Origin: Fluviicola sp.
GTDB lineage: Bacteria > Bacteroidota > Bacteroidia > Flavobacteriales_D > Crocinitomicaceae
Assembly (NCBI GenBank): GCA_031260455.1
Contig: JAIRJW010000019.1
Location: forward strand, 1-51,985
Reading direction: 5' to 3'
Length of the DNA stretch: 51,985 nt
This document shows positions 25,443-36,700 of this stretch, piece by piece. The notes under the pieces were generated by a model. That model searched no databases. It was given only the letters and a program-made list of their open reading frames with translations, and had not been told where the DNA came from. Numbering within the stretch: position 1 is the first letter of the stretch; each line of letters begins with the position of its first letter. The translations under genes and the position numbers were made by a program.

Positions 25443-26312
25443 ATGACAAATACAACCATTGAAACTGTAATGGATTTTGATGTTCCCGCCAGAGATTTAT
25501 GGGAAGCGATCACCAATCCTTCCAATTTTAAGAAGTGGTATTTTCATATACCGCACTTCACAATAACAGTCGGCGAAAGTTTTGACTTTTACGAGTCCGA
25601 AGCACGCAAATTCCTGCACCATTGCACCGTTATGGACTTTGAGAAAGGAAAGAAATTCGTTCACACCTGGGAACATCCGCAGCAATCGAAAGGTTCATCC
25701 GTTGTGAACTGGCTGGTGGAACCAATTGATGAATACCATTCCAAACTGACCCTGCGCCACGAAGGATTGGATACTTTTGCCGATGCAGGACCAGAATTCG
25801 CCCCTGAAAATTATCAGATGGGTTGGGACGCAATCATCAAAACTTCTTTGCGCAATTACCTTTACCTGATCGAAAAGCTGCATTTTTCCATCAATATCAA
25901 TTCCCCACAGACTATTGTCTGGGAAACACTTTGGGGAAAAGAAAGCTATACGAAATGGACTTCATCTCTCTGTGAGGGTTCTTATTATGAAGGCGAAATA
26001 AAACCAAATGGTCACATTCATTTCTTAATACCCAACGGAAGCGGAATGTATAGCGACATTGCTTTTTTTAAAGAAAATGAGCTGGTCATCTTCAAACACA
26101 TCGGAGATATCATTGATTTCAGAGAACAGCCGCTGAGTGAAGAAACCAAAAGATGGACGGGCTGTTTCGAGATTTATCGCCTGATGGAAATCAATGCCGA
26201 TACCACTGAACTGGAAGTTGAAATTGATGTGACGGATTCCTACCTGGAGTTTATGCGAAAACACTTTCCGGAAAGCCTGGAGAAATTGAAAGAATTATGT
26301 GAAACCAAATAA
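25443..26312 (+). CDS. Tandem SRPBCC (AHSA1-like) domain protein
   Basis: The protein of 289 residues contains two START-like modules. The first has 'TIETVMDFDVPARDLWEAITNPSNFKKW' and the C-terminal helix 'GWDAIIKTSLRNYLYLIEKL'. The second begins 'FSININSPQTIVWETLWGKESYTKW' and ends near residue 285. The upstream in-frame ATG at 25401 would add 14 residues overlapping the previous gene, so the start at 25443 is preferred. Members bind hydrophobic ligands or act as Hsp90-activator homologs. The ligand is unknown. It is followed 10 bp later by a VOC protein, a common pairing. Confidence 0.85.
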   Translation: MTNTTIETVMDFDVPARDLWEAITNPSNFKKWYFHIPHFTITVGESFDFYESEARKFLHHCTVMDFEKGKKFVHTWEHPQQSKGSSVVNWLVEPIDEYHSKLTLRHEGLDTFADAGPEFAPENYQMGWDAIIKTSLRNYLYLIEKLHFSININSPQTIVWETLWGKESYTKWTSSLCEGSYYEGEIKPNGHIHFLIPNGSGMYSDIAFFKENELVIFKHIGDIIDFREQPLSEETKRWTGCFEIYRLMEINADTTELEVEIDVTDSYLEFMRKHFPESLEKLKELCETK

Positions 26313-26322
26313 TAATTAGAAT

Positions 26323-26757
26323 ATGGCAACTGTAAACGTTTATCTGAATTTTGACGGGAACTGCGAAGAAGCATTCCTGTTCTATCAATCCGTTTTCGGC
26401 GGAGAATTCCCTTATCTGGGTAAATTCAAAGACATGCCGCAGGATGAAAACAACAAACTGGATCCGTCCATTGCAGAAAGAATCATGCACGTAACGCTTC
26501 CGATCAGTAAAGAAACCTGCCTGATGGGAAGTGATACCGGTGGTGAATGGACTTCTTCTTTCAAACCGGGAAATAACTTTTCAATTTCTATCAACGCGCA
26601 AAGCAAAGAAGAGGCGGACCGCTTGTTTAAGGGGTTATCTGCCGGAGGAAAAGTTACGATGCCGCTTGCCAATACTTTCTGGGGAGATTATTTCGGAATG
26701 CTGGAAGATCAATTCGGCGTGAATTGGATGATGAGTTTTAATCAGAATCAGAAATAG
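26323..26757 (+). CDS. PhnB-like VOC (glyoxalase-fold) protein
   Basis: A 144-residue protein of the vicinal oxygen chelate superfamily. It has the typical start 'NVYLNFDGNCEEAFLFYQSVFGG', a centre with 'MHVTLPI' and 'LMGSD', and the final 'GDYFGMLEDQFGVNWMMSF' strand that belongs to the PhnB-like subgroup. The metal-ligand set is incomplete to the eye, as is common in this subgroup. Co-transcription with the SRPBCC gene is likely. Function is unknown beyond the fold. Confidence 0.88.
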   Translation: MATVNVYLNFDGNCEEAFLFYQSVFGGEFPYLGKFKDMPQDENNKLDPSIAERIMHVTLPISKETCLMGSDTGGEWTSSFKPGNNFSISINAQSKEEADRLFKGLSAGGKVTMPLANTFWGDYFGMLEDQFGVNWMMSFNQNQK

Positions 26758-26789
26758 ATTCAGAGACTGGAAAACAGCAAATTTGCGAC

Positions 26790-26826
26790 GCAAGACTTAA
26801 GACTCCAATCGTGTCTTTTGTCTTGC
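26790..26826. terminator. Imperfect hairpin between the VOC gene and rdgB
   Basis: Arms 26790-26803 and 26813-26826 pair at 12 of 14 positions with a 9-nt loop. A weak T-rich tract follows (CCTTTCG). It may end the asnB-SRPBCC-VOC transcript. Confidence 0.45.
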
Positions 26827-26891
26827 GCCTTTCGTTCAATGTCTTAAATCATCGTTATTCTTTCAAAAAACTGTAATTTCACTCAAAAAAC

Positions 26892-27473
26892 ATGAAACTG
26901 CTTTTCGCTTCTTCCAATGAACACAAAATTGCGGAAATCAAAGCTATTCTGCCACCCGGTTTTCAATTGATTTCACTGAAAGAAATCCAGTTTCACGATG
27001 AGATTCCCGAAACCTCTGATACAATTGAAGGAAATGCGATCCAGAAAGCAACATTTCTTGCAGATAAAATGCATATTCCCTGTTTTGCAGACGACACCGG
27101 CCTGGTTATTCCAAGCCTGAGCGGAGAACCGGGTGTATATTCCGCCCGTTATGCGGGAACTCAGCGCAACCCGGATGACAACATGAATCTGGTACTCGAA
27201 AAGCTGAAAGACCAGGTAAACCGGAATGCATACTTCACAACAGTCATTGCTTTGTATATTAACCACAAAGTACACGTTTTCGAGGGGCGCATCGATGGAA
27301 TAATCATCAGTGAAAAACGCGGCAATAACGGTTTTGGTTATGATCCTATTTTTGTGCCGGAAGGAAGCGAGAAAACTTTTGCGGAAATGGATTCGGATGA
27401 AAAGAACAAAATGAGTCACCGAGGAAGAGCCTTAGCAAAAATGACTGCGTATTTAAAGCTTGTGACTCACTGA
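26892..27473 (+). CDS. rdgB: XTP/dITP pyrophosphatase (HAM1 family)
   Basis: It hydrolyses non-canonical purine nucleoside triphosphates (XTP, dITP, ITP) to monophosphates, which keeps them out of DNA and RNA. The conserved 'FASSNEHKIAEI' opens the protein. 'CFADDTGLVIPSLSGEPGVYSARYAG' (about 63-89) holds the general-base acids, and 'NNGFGYDPIFVPEG' with 'KNKMSHRGRALAKM' closes it. The length of 193 is standard. It is separately transcribed, after a hairpin and about 70 bp of gap. Confidence 0.95.
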   Translation: MKLLFASSNEHKIAEIKAILPPGFQLISLKEIQFHDEIPETSDTIEGNAIQKATFLADKMHIPCFADDTGLVIPSLSGEPGVYSARYAGTQRNPDDNMNLVLEKLKDQVNRNAYFTTVIALYINHKVHVFEGRIDGIIISEKRGNNGFGYDPIFVPEGSEKTFAEMDSDEKNKMSHRGRALAKMTAYLKLVTH

Positions 27474-27673
27474 ACGGACTTCATCAACAACTCTTTTTAT
27501 TTTTTCGGAGTTCCTTTCAATCAGTCGAACATACCAGTTATTCTTTAACAAATATATGGAGCGGAGCATTATAACCATCTGCCTTTACGACCGGTATATG
27601 CCAACTCTGCACAAATATGCTGAAAGAGCTAAAATTAAGCTTCCGATTTGTTGATATTCCAAACCTCAACCAT

Positions 27674-29971
<2,298 letters not shown>

Positions 29972-29982
29972 GATAGGTGACC

Positions 29983-30316
29983 CGTCCTAAAATAAGTTGA
30001 CAGATTAATAAAGCAAAGTTAATTTAAAGTCTCGGGTTTCAGAAACCTGAGACTTTTATTTTTATGGACAAAATCAGGTTTATTTAAGTTACAGTGGGCT
30101 TCTGTTTGTATATTTTTTCGGATCGATTCCTTTATTATGACCTGAGCAGTGCGTACACTCCACTAAATACACGCGTTCAAGATTGAGTTCATCTTTAAGA
30201 TGGTTTATCCGAAGAATATAGAGGTACCAATTTTTAAGTGATGTGCTCACAAAATCGTCTTTAAGCAGGTGATATCGTTGCGGTACCCAAACGAGATGTC
30301 AACTTATTTCAGAACG
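29983..30316. mobile_element. Insertion-sequence remnant bounded by 20-bp inverted repeats
   Basis: The left end (29983-30002) and right end (30297-30316) are inverted copies matching at 18 of 20 positions, each ending in AATAAGTTGACA toward the inside. The total span is 334 bp, too short for a transposase. An open frame of 69 codons remains on the minus strand (30089-30298), with no motif I can name as transposase. It resembles an internally deleted element or a MITE. Apart from the terminator at 30026-30056, no other feature is seen in this 412-bp gap. Confidence 0.6.
30026..30056 (+). terminator. Strong intrinsic terminator after icd
   Basis: Arms AAAGTCTCGGGTTTC and GAAACCTGAGACTTT match at 14 of 15 positions with a one-base loop, followed by TATTTTTA. 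It lies just inside the left end of the element remnant, so it may have come with that element. Confidence 0.7.
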
Positions 30317-30325
30317 AGACAATAT

Positions 30326-30369
30326 AAATCAAAAAAGACTGTTTCAGAAGAAGCAGTCTTTTTTGATTT
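30326..30369 (-). terminator. Intrinsic terminator of the small lipoprotein gene
   Basis: 16-bp perfect arms (30326-30341 and 30354-30369) with a 12-nt loop. The A/T ends make it usable in both directions. It sits 15 bp from the end of the gene at 30384. Confidence 0.75.
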
Positions 30370-30383
30370 CAAGTAAATTTCAA

Positions 30384-30587
30384 TTACTTAATCTTGCAAG
30401 AGGTGTAGGAAGTGTTTCCTTTATCACACCAGTCTTTCGCATCTTTTTTGCTCATCTTAGATGATTTAGCAGAAGTGGTAGAGGTAGAACTCCCCGGAAT
30501 GCTAACTGTACATTCACAAGTCCACTCTTTTTTGCAAGATGCCAACGCAAATGTTGCTACTGCAGCAACCAAAATAAATTTCTTCAT
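30384..30587 (-). CDS. Cys-rich small lipoprotein, copy 1 (67 aa)
   Basis: The N-terminal signal 'MKKFILVAAVATFALASC' ends in a lipobox with Cys18. The mature part has 'KKEWTCECTVSIPG', a Ser/Thr-rich linker, 'KMSKKDAKDWCDKGN' and the final 'YTSCKIK'. Its four mature cysteines (two near the start, then two later) suggest a small disulfide-bonded or metal-binding domain. The neighbouring ORF at 30682-30858 has the same plan. No known family is recognised. Confidence 0.7.
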   Translation of the reverse strand: MKKFILVAAVATFALASCKKEWTCECTVSIPGSSTSTTSAKSSKMSKKDAKDWCDKGNTSYTSCKIK

Positions 30588-30681
30588 GATAATTTGAGAT
30601 GAAGGTTATAAAAATATAAATTAATTGCTGCAAATATAATATACTTTTTTAACCTGAGAACCTATTTATCAAAAAACTTAA

Positions 30682-30858
30682 TCAGTTAGCAGTCTCACAA
30701 CTAATTGTTTCAGTAGAGTATTTACTGCATGCTTCTTTCATTGTTTTCTTCGATGCATTTACGCTAAAGCTATATCCGTCACTGCATTTACAGGTCGCCG
30801 ACTTCTGACAGGACAAAAATCCAAACAGGAGAATAACAAAATAAAAAATCCGCTTCAT
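30682..30858 (-). CDS. Cys-rich small lipoprotein, copy 2 (58 aa)
   Basis: Starting at ATG 30858, the protein has a signal 'MKRIFYFVILLFGFLSC' with lipobox Cys17. It continues 'QKSATCKCSDGYSFSV', 'KKTMKEACSKY' and 'TISCETAN'. Cysteine spacing matches copy 1: C-x-C just after the lipid anchor, a Cys in the helix that follows a K-rich segment, and a last Cys in a T/Y-x-S-C motif. Homology of the two is therefore likely. The start shares its upstream region with the divergent DUF4403 gene. Function is unknown. Confidence 0.65.
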   Translation of the reverse strand: MKRIFYFVILLFGFLSCQKSATCKCSDGYSFSVNASKKTMKEACSKYSTETISCETAN

Positions 30859-30875
30859 AAATTTGAAGTTAATAC

Positions 30876-30883
30876 TAATTTTG
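30876..30883 (+). promoter_or_regulatory. Bacteroidota -7 box before the DUF4403 gene
   Basis: TAATTTTG is an exact TANNTTTG match, 28 bp before the GTG at 30912. No -33 TTTG is found at the expected spacing. Confidence 0.4.
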
Positions 30884-30911
30884 AAATGTCCATCATGAAA
30901 TTTTCGTTACT

Positions 30912-32315
30912 GTGCGTATTCTACAACTGAAATTCGGGATCATTGCCCTTCTGGCACTTGTTTGCTCCTGTCGCTCTATTCAGCCGGAAGCACCTGTAAA
31001 CGAAAATTTAGCCGAAACACCTCCTCCTGTCAATTCACTGACTAATAATATCGTTGTTCCGGTCGAAATTAACCTTTCAGGTTATTTCAAACAGGCAAAT
31101 AAAACGGTTCCTGAAATTACTTCCGGTTCTGACAGGCCCTGCAGCGGAATTCGCTATGAATTTCAATTTCAGAAAGACTCTTTTGGAATCTCCACTGTCA
31201 ACAACCAATTATTGGCTGAACTGGTCGGATCCTACTGGATTAAAATGGAATACTGTGCAGGCTGCACGGATATGTTCTCTGCGAAACCGGTTTGTGTTTC
31301 TCCGTTGGTTCCTTTTTCCTGTGGGATCGGTGAGCCAATGCCTTCTCTGAAAATTCGCTTTGCAACTGACTTGCATATTAACGAAAACTATGCTCTTGAA
31401 TCAAAAACCAGCGTGCAGGAATTAAAACCTTTGAATCCCTGTGAAGTCACTTTTTTCAGGTTCGATGCTACCGGAGAAGTCATTAAAGAAGTCCGCAAAA
31501 CGCTGAAAAAGCAATGTGAAGAAACGGATAAACAACTTAGTTCCATTACTTTTAAGAATGAAGCAGCAGAACTCTGGAAAAACATGAACCAGACGATGCT
31601 TGTGCCCTACCTGGGGTATATTCATTTCGAGCCGCTGTCGCTTTCTCTCGTAAAACCCCGTCTGGCAAACAATAAACTTTATACCACACTGGTACTGAAC
31701 TGTAAAACGTACCTGAATCAGAATGCGACAAAAACCATGCTTCCCGAGTTACCCAAGCTTTCCATTATCTCCAGGGCTCCCAAAGACACTTTTGAATTAC
31801 TCACTGATTTTGAATTGAATTACGATTCCATTTCTCAGCTTTTCACAACTCAGGTTAAAGGAAAATCAGTTCAGATTAAAAAGAATCACTTCGAATTCGA
31901 GTCCGTAAAAGTAAGCGGCCTGGATCAGAAACGCATCTCCTTGGCTATTCAGTTTAAGGGAACGAAAAAAGGAACGCTCTACCTGGCAGGAACTCCCGTA
32001 TTTGATAATGAGAACGGGATACTGAAGTTAGACAATCTCACATACGATCTGAAAACCAAAAGCCTGCTGATCAAAAGTGCCAAATGGCTTTTTTCGGACC
32101 GGATTTATACCGAGCTTCAAAAAGCTACACAGATTGACTTCGCTAAAGATCTGGATGAGTTGAAAAAATCAATCGATCAAAATCTGCAACAGAAAAACGG
32201 AGATTTTTACATTTCCGGGAAAACACATGACATTAATGTTATACATATTTTTCCCACCATTGAGAAATTATATCTCAGAACCTGTTTGAAAGCGCAACTA
32301 AATGTTAAACAATAA
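30912..32315 (+). CDS. DUF4403 family lipoprotein (467 aa, GTG start)
   Basis: The signal peptide ends with 'LVCSC', giving a lipidated Cys near residue 20. The mature region begins with a Pro-rich linker ('PEAPVNENLAETPPPV'), then 'SLTNNIVVPVEINL', the usual entry of DUF4403, with a long repeated beta fold to residue 460. The start is a GTG at 30912, because an in-frame TGA lies at 30882 and no in-frame ATG precedes the signal. A separate 11-codon ATG frame overlaps this start at 30895. The protein is probably on the outer-membrane periplasmic side. Role unknown. Confidence 0.75.
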   Translation: MRILQLKFGIIALLALVCSCRSIQPEAPVNENLAETPPPVNSLTNNIVVPVEINLSGYFKQANKTVPEITSGSDRPCSGIRYEFQFQKDSFGISTVNNQLLAELVGSYWIKMEYCAGCTDMFSAKPVCVSPLVPFSCGIGEPMPSLKIRFATDLHINENYALESKTSVQELKPLNPCEVTFFRFDATGEVIKEVRKTLKKQCEETDKQLSSITFKNEAAELWKNMNQTMLVPYLGYIHFEPLSLSLVKPRLANNKLYTTLVLNCKTYLNQNATKTMLPELPKLSIISRAPKDTFELLTDFELNYDSISQLFTTQVKGKSVQIKKNHFEFESVKVSGLDQKRISLAIQFKGTKKGTLYLAGTPVFDNENGILKLDNLTYDLKTKSLLIKSAKWLFSDRIYTELQKATQIDFAKDLDELKKSIDQNLQQKNGDFYISGKTHDINVIHIFPTIEKLYLRTCLKAQLNVKQ

Positions 32316-32508
32316 CTAAAAATACGCCTAATTCAGAAATCAGGCTACTTTGATTAATTCAAGAAAAATACATCGGAAAAGCAATAATAATTACAAATAG
32401 AGAAATGTTGTTACCATTTCAATAGCAACAGTTTTTTACTTTGAAAATGTACCTAACTTAGGAGTTGACATTATTTTAAACCGGTACACCAAAAAGAAAC
32501 AGATAACA

Positions 32509-33264
32509 ATGGACAATGATCTTAATTTTAAAATCATTAAACCCGATACGTTACTTACCGACTTTGTAGAAAGTTTTTGGATGCTGCAAAATCATTCGGA
32601 CAGTGGCAAAGAAATTGTTGTTTTACCTGATGGACGAATTGATTTATTTTTTTCTCAGTCGGCAACAGAGCCTTTTCACATTACGCTGTCAGGGCTCGAA
32701 ACACAGCCGGACAAGGCTACATTACCCGCTAAGACAATTATGTTTGCTATAAGTTTCAAGCTACTTGCGACGGAATATATTTTTCAAAACACGGTTTCCA
32801 ACATATTGAATTATGCAAGACCTTTACCTGTTGACTTTTGGGGATTCAATGCAAACGACTTGAATGATTTTGATCTTTTCTGCAAAAAAGCTTCCCAAAA
32901 AATTCAGTCGCTTTTACCCCAGGAAACAGATAACAGAAAGCGAAAACTCTTTGACCTGATTTATTTATCAAACGGAACATTAACCGTAAATGAACTTTCA
33001 GAGAATGTATTTTGGAGCAACCGGCAAATCAACCGTTACTTTAACCGGCAATATGGAATCTCATTAAAGGTATATTGTAACATTCTTCGTTTCAGGGCTT
33101 CGCTGGAACATATTGCAGAAGGCAAATTATTTCCTGAGCAAAATTTTACCGACCAAAATCATTTTATAAAAGACATCAAGAAATTTTCGGGTGTAGTTCC
33201 AAAAGAATTATCAAAAAATAAAAACGACCGATTTTTACTATTATCAGCCATGAAGCAGAAATAA
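32509..33264 (+). CDS. AraC-family-like transcription regulator (251 aa)
   Basis: The N-terminal half (about residues 1-140) resembles the small sensory domain found in regulators with 'DTLLTDFVESFWML' and 'VLPDGRIDLFF' stretches. The C-terminal part carries helix-turn-helix units around residues 155-235 ('GTLTVNELSENVFWSNRQINRYFNRQYGIS' and 'NFTDQNHFIKDIKKFSGVVPKEL'). Its last codons lie inside a 67-bp repeat whose second copy precedes the TetX-like gene, so it was probably the partner and regulator of that gene before a 3.7-kb insertion. The 193-bp upstream gap shows no confident promoter. Confidence 0.85.
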   Translation: MDNDLNFKIIKPDTLLTDFVESFWMLQNHSDSGKEIVVLPDGRIDLFFSQSATEPFHITLSGLETQPDKATLPAKTIMFAISFKLLATEYIFQNTVSNILNYARPLPVDFWGFNANDLNDFDLFCKKASQKIQSLLPQETDNRKRKLFDLIYLSNGTLTVNELSENVFWSNRQINRYFNRQYGISLKVYCNILRFRASLEHIAEGKLFPEQNFTDQNHFIKDIKKFSGVVPKELSKNKNDRFLLLSAMKQK

Positions 33265-33287
33265 TTTTGTGCCGTTAATTAAAAATT
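33221..33287. repeat. 67-bp direct repeat, left copy
   Basis: It overlaps the end of the regulator gene (its final 14 codons and stop) and the first 23 bp after it. It matches 36989-37055 at 65 of 67 positions; the differences are at 33254 (G/A) and 33272 (C/T). The same orientation and exact length suggest a duplication made when the 3.7-kb unit entered. Confidence 0.92.
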
Positions 33288-33295
33288 ATTGCTTT

Positions 33296-33754
33296 TTACT
33301 GAAACACCACCGGTTTGTTTGATTTCGGAATTTTCACAATTATATACGGACAGGTCGGCATTTGTGTAGCATCTCCGGTTCCTGTATATGCAACGTTTAC
33401 TACAATCTGATTTATGTTCTCCGTGACACTTGTAACAGAAACAGAATATCCCCCCGTAGGTCTTCCTTTGTCAAATATTGCTAAAAGCATGTAATCATTA
33501 AAATCAATAATTGTTTCTGTAAATGTTGCATTTCCATTATTTGCCAGGTTGGTCATAACGGTATCCCAGTTAGTAGTATTTGTTACAACAAAAGCATTCG
33601 GTTGTGAAGTGCAATAAGTACATCCAAGAATGCCCTGACTTATTACAACGGGAGTAACTGCAACGGGAGTAGTTGTTCCCATAGCATTTTTTTGTTCTTT
33701 CTTGCATGAAAAAAGCATGAAAGACGAAGCTAAAATTAAAATGATTGTTTTCAT
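33296..33754 (-). CDS. PrcB-C-domain-like lipoprotein (152 aa)
   Basis: A lipoprotein with signal 'MKTIILILASSFMLFSC' and lipobox Cys17. After a low-complexity Thr/Val linker (about 26-38) comes 'GILGCTYCTSQPNAFVV', then 'FNDYMLLAIFDKGRPTGGYSVSV', and the ending 'PYIIVKIPKSNKPVVF'. The core 'DYMLLAIF...G..PTGGYSV' and a final strand with 'PY.IVKIPKS' fit the PrcB C-terminal domain. That domain stabilises a subtilisin complex in Treponema denticola. The gene starts 29 bp after the subtilisin gene on the same strand. I infer a chaperone or inhibitor role for that protease. Confidence 0.65.
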   Translation of the reverse strand: MKTIILILASSFMLFSCKKEQKNAMGTTTPVAVTPVVISQGILGCTYCTSQPNAFVVTNTTNWDTVMTNLANNGNATFTETIIDFNDYMLLAIFDKGRPTGGYSVSVTSVTENINQIVVNVAYTGTGDATQMPTCPYIIVKIPKSNKPVVFQ

Positions 33755-33783
33755 GATTTCTAAAATTTAAAAAGTGAATAAAA

Positions 33784-36700
33784 TTATTGTTTTTGCAAGA
33801 TTTTGGCATCTGCAATTTCTCCGTTTACAACTAAAGCTACGGTATAAAATCCTGTCGGATAGGAGTTCAAGTCAATCGTTATTTGATTGGAAGTACTGTC
33901 TAAAATATAATTATTGGAAGTATTTTGTCCGCTTCCGTAATAACCTGTAATCATTAAATAAGCCAAGTTAGCTCCATTTAACTTGTAACCAATACTTACA
34001 CTGTTGCTTGCAGGATTGGGAGCAATAGATTGCAGGGCACTTGCATTGAGTTTTACTTCCACTTCCGTATAATCCTTAAAGCCATCTGTCGTTGAAATCA
34101 CCTCTAATTTGTATTTTTCGGCAACGGCACTTGGTATTTGCAAATCTTTTCCCTGGTAAATCAAATTACCCTTGCTGTCATACCAATTGTACAAAGCAGG
34201 TTCACTAATGTCTTCGGCACTAATTGTAATCGGTTGGTTTACGTCCACCGTTTTATCTTCGCCTCCATCTGCAATAAACGGGGTTCTTGCATATCGGTTA
34301 ATGATATATGTTTCTCCCCCCAATAAAGAGTCTGTTTCGGCATCTTTTTGAATCACATGAATTTGATAGCTATCCTTTCCGTTCTGTTGTTCTGTCAGGA
34401 AGTTGAAAAACAAAAACAAGGTGCTGCTTTCATTGGGGGCAAAAGTAATGTTGTCCAGTACAGCGTGGTTATCGCCCACTATTCTTACATTTTTTTCGCG
34501 CGTTTCTTTTATGTTATTGGATTTTTCTCCGCCTTTTTTCCACGCCTGATACAGGATGTCATCCATTTTAATGCCCACTTCCGCATCTTTGTAGATAGGG
34601 TTCCCCTTTTCACCGGCATCTGACACTATTTCCAGCTTGTATTTTCTGAATGTACTGAATGGGTTTCCTACAGCAATCACGCCACCGGGATGAATGATAT
34701 TATTGGGCAGCACATCTACAACGGTTACATTCTTCCATGCAATATTATTGTTTTTCAATGTGTTGTCTCCTACATACAAGCCTTCGGTAAATGTCATAGG
34801 ATCGTTAGAAGTAACAATCCGGGACAACAGGCAAAAATGCCAAGGCTCGGGATTTATTGCCGTGTAGTCCGAAGGATTGGGAACTATCCAAGGGAAAGTT
34901 ACTATCGCTGATTGTCCGGGCTGGATTACAGGGATATTTTTCGTGTCAATCAAGCTGCCCATCGGAATATTTTGATTAATTTGCTGGTTAAAGAATGTTA
35001 CACCACTATTCCAATAAACAGGCCATAACGAACTCGTTCCGGCTTTTGTCCAGTTTAAAGTTAAGGTTTCATTTCCTGTGGAAGCCTGACAACTCTTATT
35101 AATAACGCGTACACTGACATAATTAGGGTTTCCCAAAGCAGAGTAGTCCGGATTTTGATGTGCCAGCCCGTTGTCGTTGTAATTTCTTATCCAAATATCT
35201 TCGCTATTCCATGGATAAGGTGTTGTACTGGGCACAGTACCAATATCATCGGGAGAATCTTTCACATATAAATCTAATGTGGATGAAATACTTTGAGCTT
35301 TCTGAACAGCCGCATAAGCATCTACCAAACCATAACCCATTTCATTATTCCATGTTCCGTTGGGTCTGCCTGAAGTTGGGGTATATCCATAGCCTCCAAC
35401 TTTTTGAGCCGTTTGTTCTATGATGTCTCTAACCTGTCCTGCGGTTAAGCACGGGTTAACAGATAAAATGAGAGCGGCTACGTGAGGGCAGGCAGACGAA
35501 GTTCCATTAAAATTTGCATCATAATTACCGGAATTATAACCTAATCCACCTTGTCTATCAGTTGTTGGAATTTTTACGCCAGGAGCAACAATATCCAATT
35601 GGGTACCATAACAACTACCCCACCAATTCTCTCCATCACATGAACTGAGGCTTTTTCTTTGTCCACAAGGACTCATTGCTCCAACAACTAATATTTCCGG
35701 AATAGCGCTGCCCGGATATCTGATATTGGTATTGTTTTCATTACCCGAAGCAAATACAACCACACATCCTTTTCCGTTTCTACCAAGTTGAATAGCTTCA
35801 TTGATAGCATCTGTTATTATATTTGAGGGTGTATCACCTCCCCACGAATTGCTAATTACCTCAACTCCATTATGCCATGCCCAACTAAAACCACTTGCAA
35901 ATTGTAGAGGTGTATCTGAAAGTTGTAAATTAATACTGATTGAAACAATATTGGATTTAGGAGCAACACCTGTTATTCCCAAGTGATTACCCTGCTCTGC
36001 ACCTACGATACCTGCACAGGCTGTACCATGATCACCACGAACTTGTGCAGGAGAACTACCTGTTGTTGCATCATATCCAGTACTGTAAACATTAGAAACC
36101 AAATCAGGATGATTCATTTCAAATCCCTGGTCATAAACAGCTACTTTAACATTATTTCCTGTTGCGATATTCCACGCTTGTTCCGCATGTATGTCAATAC
36201 CAGCATAGCTTGAACCATATTGTCCTGTATTATGCATTCCCCATTGGCTACTATATAAAGGATCAAGAGTTGCTTGTAAATCGTGATAAACAAATTCAGG
36301 TTCTGCTGTAATAAATAAACCGGATTCATGAAATTGATTTGCATATTCTAAAGAATTTTTAGAATTATTTTTTGTACAACTTAATATATACCAACTATCC
36401 ATATAAGGATCTTTACCTAAAACTTCCAAATTATTGTTTTGTGCATATTCATATAAAGTACTTGTACTTGAAGACTGAACCTTGACATAAAAGTTGTTAG
36501 TCAATCCAAGCCTCTTTCCTGTGGCTGTTTTAAAGCAAGGTGATGCTTTGATTGTAGAAGAATTGTTATTTAAATCACCAATCAAATTCGTGTAACTGAA
36601 TGCATCATCTTTTATAGAATTAACTACCTGAATCTCACAATAATAATTTTTTAAAGTATTCGTGTCTTTTTTTGTTTGAACGTAGCTCCTACAATAATTC

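Noticed and set aside
30089..30298. A 69-codon frame on the minus strand in the element remnant as a functional gene
   Set aside because: It has no convincing start codon and no recognisable domain, and lies wholly between the inverted ends. It is treated as remnant sequence.
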